Shown here one piece after another: positions 5,646 through 11,019 of a DNA stretch of 11,019 nucleotides. This DNA is from Rickettsiales bacterium (GTDB lineage: Bacteria; Pseudomonadota; Alphaproteobacteria; TMED127): assembly GCA_002706585.1 (NCBI GenBank), contig PALU01000034.1:16161-27179 (forward strand), given 5' to 3'. The first letter of the stretch is position 1; every line of letters begins with the position of its first letter. Both the position numbers and the translations under genes were made by a program. The notes below the pieces were generated by a model that saw only the letters and a program-made list of their open reading frames with translations, had not been told where the DNA came from and did not search any database.

Positions 5646-5999
5646 ATGCCAATAAAAGATAAGGAGGCAAATAGAATATATCAAAGAGAGTGGGCAAGAA
5701 AAAATGGTAAAACAAAAAGAATTAATCAAAAAGGACCACAAAATCGTCAAAAACTCGTTGACGAAGCAAAATCAAAACCATGCGTATGTTGTAGAGTTCA
5801 GTATCCTTTATGTGTCATGGATCTTCATCATGCTGATAACTCTGCTAAGACCGTTAGTATCACAGGGTTGACAAGGACAGGACCGTATGATAAACTTCTA
5901 GAAGAAGTCAACAGGTGCGTCCCATTATGTTCTAATTGTCACAGAATGGTACATGCAGGTCTCAAACAGTTACCTGATTTAATATTAATGCCATCCTAG
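5646..5999 (+). CDS. HNH endonuclease with zinc-binding cysteines
   Basis: The 117-residue protein has a very basic N-terminal third (residues 4-43), probably for DNA contact. The HNH core follows: C46-x2-C49, 'DLHH' with H61 and H62, then C95-S-N-C98-H99 and H103. The two Cys pairs form the structural zinc site and H61/H62 with N97/H103 region the active site of the beta-beta-alpha-metal fold. The order and spacing fit small phage HNH homing endonucleases. No Shine-Dalgarno precedes the ATG at 5646. It lies between another endonuclease gene and the tRNA cluster, a common landing site for such genes. Confidence 0.85.
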   Translation: MPIKDKEANRIYQREWARKNGKTKRINQKGPQNRQKLVDEAKSKPCVCCRVQYPLCVMDLHHADNSAKTVSITGLTRTGPYDKLLEEVNRCVPLCSNCHRMVHAGLKQLPDLILMPS

Positions 6000-6003
6000 T
6001 ACC

Positions 6004-6076
6004 GCTTCTTTAGCAATCTGGTGAATGCACCGAACTCATAATTCGGCTAAGGTGGGTCCGATTCCCACAAGAAGCA
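6004..6076 (+). tRNA. tRNA-Met (CAT)
   Basis: Acceptor GCTTCTT (6004-6010) pairs with AAGAAGC (6069-6075), D stem GCA/TGC, anticodon stem CCGAA/TTCGG with loop CTCATAA, T stem GTGGG/CCCAC, discriminator A6076. The G1-C72 pair argues against initiator tRNA. A CAT tRNA could also be the lysidine-modified Ile type; Met elongator is the default. CCA is not fully encoded (CCT follows). Confidence 0.9.
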
Positions 6077-6081
6077 CCTAT

Positions 6082-6155
6082 GGGTGCGTAGCTCAGTGGA
6101 GTAGAGCAACTGCCTTCTAAGCAGTCGGTCATTGGTTCAAATCCAATCGCACCCG
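6082..6155 (+). tRNA. tRNA-Arg (TCT)
   Basis: Acceptor GGGTGCG (6082-6088) pairs with CGCACCC (6148-6154), discriminator G6155. Anticodon stem ACTGC/GCAGT with loop CTTCTAA gives anticodon TCT, reading AGA. T stem ATTGG/CCAAT with TTCAAAT loop. AGA is used heavily in the neighbouring phage genes. No encoded CCA. Confidence 0.93.
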
Positions 6156-6159
6156 CTTC

Positions 6160-6236
6160 GGGGGTGTAGTCCAATTGGTAGAGACAGCAGACTTAAAATC
6201 TGTACAGTGTGAGTTCAAATCTCACTACCCCTACCA
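6160..6236 (+). tRNA. tRNA-Leu (TAA) with short variable loop and encoded CCA
   Basis: Acceptor GGGGGTG (6160-6166) pairs with TACCCCT (6226-6232) with two G-U pairs, discriminator A6233, and CCA encoded at 6234-6236. Anticodon stem GCAGA/TCTGT with loop CTTAAAA gives TAA, reading UUA. T stem GTGAG/CTCAC. The variable region is only ACAGT (5 nt), class I in size, whereas bacterial leucine tRNAs normally have a long variable arm. It is the only one of the four with a full CCA. Confidence 0.85.
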
Positions 6237-6246
6237 AATCTTTTTT

Positions 6247-6318
6247 GCCTGATTAGCTCAGTGGTAGAGCAACGCTTTTGTAAAGCGTAGGTCGTCAGTT
6301 CAAATCTGACATTAGGCT
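6247..6318 (+). tRNA. tRNA-Thr (TGT)
   Basis: Acceptor GCCTGAT (6247-6253) pairs with ATTAGGC (6311-6317) with one G-U, discriminator T6318. Anticodon stem ACGCT/AGCGT with loop TTTGTAA gives TGT, reading ACA. T stem GTCAG/CTGAC. No CCA is encoded. The tmRNA acceptor half starts directly after it, so the two are probably cut from one precursor. Confidence 0.93.
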
Positions 6319-6600
6319 TTCTCCTTCTGGAGAATAGGTGACTTTACGAATAGGATCGGACAGGGGTTCAACTCCCCTCAGCTCCACTCATGGGGCTGCA
6401 CTGGTTTTGACGGTCTATCACGATTGTGACTGAAACCTGCTTGGATAAGCAAACCACATCTGCAAAAACAGATAACACCGCAGCGAATAACATCGTTGCA
6501 TTCTCTCGTCCTGTAGCCCCAGTTCGCTCACGTGAACTCGTTGCTGCTTAGACTCTAGGAGAGATGGGGGTTAAGTTAGCCTTCTAACCCAAGTAACTCA
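6319..6600 (+). ncRNA. ssrA: circularly permuted (two-piece) tmRNA, phage-encoded
   Basis: tmRNA frees stalled ribosomes and tags the unfinished protein. Here the 3' part of the tRNA-like domain comes first: T arm AGGGG/CCCCT (6362-6378, loop TTCAACT), acceptor strand CAGCTCC (6379-6385), discriminator A6386. After only CTCAT (6387-6391) comes the 5' acceptor strand GGGGCTG (6392-6398), then CACTGGTTTTGACGG, matching the conserved tmRNA 5' end. This is the two-piece arrangement of marine Synechococcus/Prochlorococcus. The tag frame runs from about GCG 6483 to TAG 6549-6551 and starts ANNIVAFSR, the cyanobacterial core, then PVAPVRSREL, ending VAA. TCTCTC (6502-6507) pairs with GAGAGA (6559-6564) and CCCC (6517-6520) with GGGG near 6566, a likely pseudoknot. 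GTTAG/CTAAC (6575-6588) closes a small hairpin. TTCTCC/GGAGAA (6319-6334) may be the first acceptor-piece hairpin or spacer; the outer ends are uncertain. Confidence 0.92.
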
Positions 6601-6601
6601 T

Positions 6602-6626
6602 GAGGGGTGAAATGCCCCTCTTTTTT
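6602..6626 (+). terminator. intrinsic terminator of the tRNA-tmRNA cluster
   Basis: GAGGGG (6602-6607) pairs with CCCCTC (6615-6620), loop TGAAATG, followed by six T (6621-6626). It ends the tRNA and tmRNA transcript and separates it from the late structural gene. Confidence 0.92.
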
Positions 6627-6689
6627 AATGGTTCAAATTAGGGTGATGTGAAATCTTAGAACCCAAGTGAGATTAAGGGGTTTTGCTTG

Positions 6690-6697
6690 TATAAATA
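6690..6697 (+). promoter_or_regulatory. T4-type late promoter for the giant virion gene
   Basis: TATAAATA, the exact T4 late consensus, lies 36 nt before the ATG at 6733 with no matching -35 upstream, as expected for gp55-dependent late promoters. The next gene is a virion gene, which fits late timing. The stretch 6627-6689 between terminator and motif shows nothing else I can call. Confidence 0.8.
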
Positions 6698-6732
6698 AAT
6701 GGACGGCAGATAATACCCATAGGAATAGCAGT

Positions 6733-9700
6733 ATGGCTTTGACAAGACTTGACAATCTTATCAGTTCAAAAACTGGTAAGTATTTGTATGTGTCTCCTGA
6801 TGATTTTAACGCATCAGATGAACTGAATAACAGAGGTAATTCTCCTGTTAGACCATTCAAATCAATTCAGAGAGCATTTTTAGAGATAGCAAGATTCTCA
6901 TATCTGCCAGGTGGTCCTGATAACGATAGATTTGATCAGTTCACCGTCATGGTGATGCCAGGTAATCATTACATTGATAACCGACCAGGTCTTGTAGGAA
7001 CAGATGGTATAGATGCATTCGCATTTGATCAAGCATTAGCAGAGTGGGCAGATAATTCCAACCTAGACATTAAGGATCCTGATAACGTCCTTTACAAGTT
7101 TAACAACACCGAGGGTGGTGCTATTATCCCTCGTGGTTCTTCTATTATTGGTTATGATCTACGTAGAACTATAGTCCGTCCTCTATATGTTCCCGATCCT
7201 GCTGATCCACTAGAAAAAAGATCTGCTATCTTTAATGTTACTGGTGGTTGTTACTTCTGGCAATTCACTATTAAAGACGGTGACTTAGAACCATCTTCTC
7301 CATTATACAGTTCAACTGATGGTGTAGGTAAAGTTTATAGTCAAACACCTGCTGATCCATCTGATTGGGGATCTTCTCAGTTATCAATTCCTAACTTCTC
7401 TCACCACAAACTAACTGTATTTGAATATGCAGATAAGCAAGAGTTAGGTCTTTACTATAGAAAGGTTGCAAAAGCATTTGCACAGTATCAACCAAACATT
7501 GATGATTTAAATGAGTTTGGTGCTAGGATTCAAGAGACTAGAATTGTTGGTCCTCTATCTGACATCCGTTCTGTTGAAAGTATTAGAGTTGATGATATTT
7601 CAACAGAACCAACTCTTCCAGGTTCTACTACTAGGGTAACTGTAACAACAAAGGTAGACCACGCATATTTCAAGAATCAATTTGTTGCCATTGAAGACAA
7701 TGGTTTGGATGATGAAATTGATGGAACATTCTCTATTGATACTATTGATGAGACAAACGGAAAAGTATTCTCTTATCTTATTGAAGGATCTGTTACTACG
7801 CTAGGATCAACTACCAGTTTAGTAAGTGGTACAACATATACAGTCAACTCTAGTCCTGTAGCATTAGGACAAAATGCTAATGTTAAGGCAGAGGTAGACT
7901 CTGTTGAATCTGCATCTCCATACGTATTCAACTGCTCCATCAGATCTACATGGGGTATTTGTGGTATCTGGGCAAATGGTTTGAAAGCCACTGGTTTCAA
8001 ATCAATGGTTATCGCTCAGTACACTGGTGTATCTCTACAGAAAGACGATAGAGCATTCATCAGATATGATGAGTTTACCAATACATTTAATCAAGCATCA
8101 TTAAAAGATGCGTTTGCTACAACACCTTACCACACTAAGGGTGATGCATTCTTCAAAGATGATTGGAGAAACTTCCACGTTCGTGCTTCAGAAGATTCAT
8201 TCATTCAGTGTGTTAGTATCTTCGCTGTTGGTTTCGCTGATCACTTCTTAATGGAAAGTGGTGGTGATATGAGTATCACCAACTCTAACAGTAACTTTGG
8301 TAATACATCATTACATGCTATTGGTCATAAAGGATTTGCATTTAACCAAGATAAGGGTGGATATATTGATGCTATTATACCACCAAAAGTTGTTACTGAA
8401 GTAGGAAATACTAAGAAACAGTCTTACTATACTATTGATATTCAAGCATCTAACGATCAAGCAAACCATACCAAAATATATCTTGGTGATGATAATGCTT
8501 ATATTCCAACTGAAAGACCTGCTGCTACTATAGGTGGTTATCGTATTGGTGCAAAGTCTGACGAGAAATTATATGTAAAATTAGCACCAAGAACTACTGG
8601 TGGTAATAGTGAATTTAATGCAACACTTTCACCTAATGGATTCCAGAAGTTTGTTGCTGCTCCAGATATTTTAAATCCTTCTGCTGCTCAGGTTAATAAT
8701 AAGGCACAAGATGCTGCTAATTTAATTGAAGCAAACAAAGAATTTATTGCATTTGAAGCATATGGTTACATTACTGCAAAATATCCAGCATTACTTGTCA
8801 AACAAAGTATTGAAATTGTTAAGTGTCGCCGTGATATTGGTTACTTACTTGATGCTACTATTCAAGACTTACGACTTGGTGGAAATATTAATACTATTCA
8901 GGCAGCTGAATCCTATTATGTAAAATCTGGTGGTGTTGAAAATCTAACTTACATTAATAATGAACTTAATGAGACATTAGAAGGTTATTTCTATGCAAGA
9001 GATCTAGCAATTGCTGCATTACGTAACTACTCATATAAACGTACTGGTGTAGAAACTACTGCTGGTAATTCTATCATCAAGGTTGGTGATAGCAGTGGTA
9101 TTGTACCAGGTATGACTGTTGCTGACTATGCACCTAGTGAGTTTGAGAATGCACAAGGAACTCAAACAAATGATCTTAAGACTGGTGCTACTAGACCAGC
9201 ACAACCTGTCATTCCTGACAATACATTTGTTAAGCGTATTGTTGATGCTACAACAGTTGAACTTGGTCAAGTAGCAACAACAAGTGTTAAGCAAGTAGTG
9301 GCAGATCGTAATGGTGATGCTCGTAACTTAATTCTTGCTAACAAGACATTCATCGCTACTGAAGCATACGAAAGAATGCTTCTTGATTATCCTAACTATA
9401 CACCTTCTACTGGTTATAATGCAACCACAGGTAAAGCAAAGTGTATTGATGATTTAGAGAAAGCAATTGAAGCAGTTGCAGAGAACACTGCTTATGGTGG
9501 TAATGCTGATACATGGGATGCTGCATACTATTATGATAGTGGTGCTGTACAAGATTTAGCAGCAAAGAAAGATGAGACTATTACTGCATTCAACTATTGT
9601 AAAGACATGGCTATTCAAGTCATGCGTAAGGAGAATGTATTCATCTATGGTACACATGGTCTAACACAGTCTAGTGTTACTTCTAATGATCCTGTTACAT

Positions 9701-11019
9701 CAGAGTCAGCAGAGTTGGTAAATGATAGGAATGGTGATGCTCGTAACTTAATTCTTGCTAACAAAGAATTGATTGCACAGGAAGCTGTTCAAAGAATGAT
9801 TCTACATTCATCTACAGAACAGTTCACACCTACTGGTGCAGTATACAATCCTACTAGTGGTGATTTAACTCTTACTATAGCACAGCATGGTTTAACTGGT
9901 GCTGATTCTTATACTATAGCAGATGCATCTTATGTACCTACTACTGGTGTTCTAACACTTACTATTGCTAATCATAACTTTGGTAATGGTGAGAGAGTTA
10001 AGATTGATGATGGATCATTAGTCTTTACTTGTGATCAAGATAGTGATGCTACAGAACATGCATATCCAAGAGCAACTGATCCTGTAAGTAATAAGTGGTT
10101 GGTAATTTCTAATGTAACTACTAATACATTTGATGTTCATGTTGGTGATACTATTGATGGTAACTATGTACATACATTTGTACCAGCATCTTCTGGAACA
10201 AACAATCTTAAGAGAGCAGCAGATAGCGTAAGATTTGATTATAATTCATTTAAATTTACCTGTGATATGGATGCTTCCGAAGAGAAGTCATATCCTCGTG
10301 TTGGTGATCCTGCTGGTGGTACAGTTCTACCTGTTGGTACAACAACTGCCGATAGTATAACACTTAGTGTTGGTAAGTCTTTACTTGTCAATTATGATGT
10401 TAGCACTGCTGATTATAATCCAAATACAGGTGATTTAACACTTGATATTGGTGCTCACAATCTTAATGTAGGAACAAGCATTAAGATTCCTAATGATTCA
10501 TTATCATTCAAATGTGCTAAGGATAATTTCGTTGCAACTAAAACATATCCTCGTGCTGGTGTTGATCCTTATGCTGACAAAGCAATTAAGATTACTAAGG
10601 TTGGATCTTCTTTCCACACAGCATCTGATGCAGATTACGATCCTGCAACTGGTAACCTTGACATAACAATTAACTCTCATGGATTCACTAATGGTCAGAG
10701 AGTTAGACTTGCAGACGATGCACTAACATTTACATGTGCAATGGATAACTATGCTACAGAGCATTCTTATCCAAGAAAAGGTGATCCTGCAAGTGGTGAG
10801 TTCTTAACTGTTTCTGATGTAACTACTAATACATTTAGAGTTAATGTTGGAATCGCTGGTGCTGCACAACAGTTCACACCTACCAATGGTACATATGATT
10901 CTGCCAGTGGAGAGTTAACTCTTACTATTGCTGGACACGGTTTGAATGTTGGTGAAGGTGTCGTTATTGAAGATAACTCATTGGCATTTACTTGCACAAT
11001 GGATGGTAATGATACTGCC
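6733..11019 (+). CDS. giant repeat-built virion structural protein, 3'-truncated by the window edge
   Basis: From ATG at 6733 the frame stays open to the window end (1429 codons, no stop); AGGA at 6721-6724 is a fitting ribosome binding site. Residues 32-50 ('NNRGNSPVRPFKSIQRAFL') and 'MPGNHYID' near 75-82 resemble the opening of right-handed beta-helix (DUF1565-like) domains, and beta-helix-like rungs continue, for example 'SNSNFGNTSLHAIGH' near 517-531. Next come three helical modules with the core 'N-L-I-x-A-N-K-x-x-I-A-x-E-A' at about 656, 858 and 998. From residue about 1030 there are tandem beta modules of the form 'Y-x-P-x-T-G-x-L-T-L-T-I-x-x-H-G' then 'F-T-C-x-x-D' and 'YPR-x-x-D-P'. 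Large proteins starting 'MALTRLDNLISSK' are known to me as cyanophage virion proteins; tail fibre or baseplate attachment is likely. The exact position in the virion is unknown. Confidence 0.88.
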   Translation, partial: MALTRLDNLISSKTGKYLYVSPDDFNASDELNNRGNSPVRPFKSIQRAFLEIARFSYLPGGPDNDRFDQFTVMVMPGNHYIDNRPGLVGTDGIDAFAFDQALAEWADNSNLDIKDPDNVLYKFNNTEGGAIIPRGSSIIGYDLRRTIVRPLYVPDPADPLEKRSAIFNVTGGCYFWQFTIKDGDLEPSSPLYSSTDGVGKVYSQTPADPSDWGSSQLSIPNFSHHKLTVFEYADKQELGLYYRKVAKAFAQYQPNIDDLNEFGARIQETRIVGPLSDIRSVESIRVDDISTEPTLPGSTTRVTVTTKVDHAYFKNQFVAIEDNGLDDEIDGTFSIDTIDETNGKVFSYLIEGSVTTLGSTTSLVSGTTYTVNSSPVALGQNANVKAEVDSVESASPYVFNCSIRSTWGICGIWANGLKATGFKSMVIAQYTGVSLQKDDRAFIRYDEFTNTFNQASLKDAFATTPYHTKGDAFFKDDWRNFHVRASEDSFIQCVSIFAVGFADHFLMESGGDMSITNSNSNFGNTSLHAIGHKGFAFNQDKGGYIDAIIPPKVVTEVGNTKKQSYYTIDIQASNDQANHTKIYLGDDNAYIPTERPAATIGGYRIGAKSDEKLYVKLAPRTTGGNSEFNATLSPNGFQKFVAAPDILNPSAAQVNNKAQDAANLIEANKEFIAFEAYGYITAKYPALLVKQSIEIVKCRRDIGYLLDATIQDLRLGGNINTIQAAESYYVKSGGVENLTYINNELNETLEGYFYARDLAIAALRNYSYKRTGVETTAGNSIIKVGDSSGIVPGMTVADYAPSEFENAQGTQTNDLKTGATRPAQPVIPDNTFVKRIVDATTVELGQVATTSVKQVVADRNGDARNLILANKTFIATEAYERMLLDYPNYTPSTGYNATTGKAKCIDDLEKAIEAVAENTAYGGNADTWDAAYYYDSGAVQDLAAKKDETITAFNYCKDMAIQVMRKENVFIYGTHGLTQSSVTSNDPVTSESAELVNDRNGDARNLILANKELIAQEAVQRMILHSSTEQFTPTGAVYNPTSGDLTLTIAQHGLTGADSYTIADASYVPTTGVLTLTIANHNFGNGERVKIDDGSLVFTCDQDSDATEHAYPRATDPVSNKWLVISNVTTNTFDVHVGDTIDGNYVHTFVPASSGTNNLKRAADSVRFDYNSFKFTCDMDASEEKSYPRVGDPAGGTVLPVGTTTADSITLSVGKSLLVNYDVSTADYNPNTGDLTLDIGAHNLNVGTSIKIPNDSLSFKCAKDNFVATKTYPRAGVDPYADKAIKITKVGSSFHTASDADYDPATGNLDITINSHGFTNGQRVRLADDALTFTCAMDNYATEHSYPRKGDPASGEFLTVSDVTTNTFRVNVGIAGAAQQFTPTNGTYDSASGELTLTIAGHGLNVGEGVVIEDNSLAFTCTMDGNDTA
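9310..9344 (+). repeat. 35-bp direct repeat, copy 1, in the giant virion gene
   Basis: Bases 9310-9344 are identical to 9730-9764. They encode the same frame of the helical module 'NGDARNLILANK'. The two copies are 420 nt (140 codons) apart. Confidence 0.9.
9730..9764 (+). repeat. 35-bp direct repeat, copy 2, in the giant virion gene
   Basis: Exact second copy of 9310-9344, in the same reading frame. Flanks differ at the first base outside the block on the 3' side and are only similar on the 5' side. Confidence 0.9.
9823..11019 (+). repeat. tandem beta-module repeat region of the giant virion gene
   Basis: Protein-level repeats begin with a Tyr and a 'P/S-x-(T/S)-G-x-L' turn at about residues 1038, 1067, 1228, 1302 and 1388, each followed by 'L-T-L-T-I-x-x-H-G', then '(L/F)-x-F-(T/K)-C-x-x-D' and 'YPR-x-x-D-P'. 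Full units are roughly 75-90 residues; one unit near residues 1180-1200 lacks the first half. The array continues past the window end. Confidence 0.8.

Noticed and set aside
6237..6246. T-run TTTTTT between tRNA-Leu and tRNA-Thr as a terminator
   Set aside because: No dedicated hairpin precedes it; the upstream stem belongs to the tRNA-Leu acceptor, and the following tRNA and tmRNA need read-through.
6733..6776. TTGACA hexamer near 6738 as a promoter
   Set aside because: It lies inside the coding region just after the start and has no -10 at the right distance.
6633..6860. Minus-strand 75-codon ORF over the start of the giant virion gene
   Set aside because: It is antisense to the late promoter and to the first conserved residues of the giant gene, with no ribosome binding site.
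9031..9294. Minus-strand 87-codon ORF with many Cys and Ser
   Set aside because: Composition is the antisense image of the repeat-rich virion gene; no start signal.
1..11019. CRISPR array, insertion sequence or attachment site
   Set aside because: No regularly spaced short repeats, no transposase, no terminal inverted repeats with target duplication, and no tRNA fragment duplication were seen.

Overview
The window is AT-rich, densely packed viral DNA. I read it as part of a T4-like cyanophage (cyanomyovirus) genome infecting marine Synechococcus or Prochlorococcus. The grounds are a heme oxygenase and a CpeT-like phycobiliprotein lyase (typical cyanophage metabolic genes), two exact T4-type late promoter motifs (TATAAATA), very large beta-rich virion genes, HNH-type endonucleases beside a tRNA cluster, and a tmRNA with the cyanobacterial tag core ANNIV. 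The virus and host assignment is inference from gene content; no search was run.

Layout. (1) 1-1774: two virion/baseplate-type genes, the first cut by the window edge. (2) 1775-2381: a strong promoter, a leader with a long hairpin plus T-run, a small secreted beta-barrel-like protein and a terminator. (3) 2364-4335: a promoter embedded in that terminator drives six genes whose start and stop codons all overlap by 1 or 4 nt; the third is heme oxygenase and the other five are small and unrecognised, including a 24-residue membrane peptide. A bidirectional terminator ends the run. (4) 4354-4518: a 54-residue gene on the minus strand, converging on that terminator. (5) 4643-5999: cpeT-like gene and two different zinc-binding HNH-type endonuclease genes. 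(6) 6004-6626: four tRNAs (Met CAT, Arg TCT, Leu TAA, Thr TGT) and then a circularly permuted tmRNA gene with its terminator. (7) 6690-11019: a late promoter and a giant repeat-built virion gene that is still open at the window end (at least 1429 codons).

How the parts fit. Heme oxygenase (heme to biliverdin) and the CpeT-like lyase point to manipulation of host phycobilin pigments during infection; the bilin reductase that would link them (PebS or PcyA) is not in this window. The tRNAs read A/U-ending or otherwise phage-favoured codons and the tmRNA would rescue stalled ribosomes, so region 6 is a translation-support island. The outer structural blocks carry or lie near late promoters, while the heme oxygenase run has a sigma70-type promoter suited to earlier expression by host polymerase.

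The most interesting items are the phage tmRNA (acceptor half before coding half, only 5 nt between them, extended tag), the promoter plus terminator pair at 1792-1917 that could make a small RNA, the terminator/promoter overlap at 2355-2391, and the fully overlapping operon of unknown small proteins around heme oxygenase.
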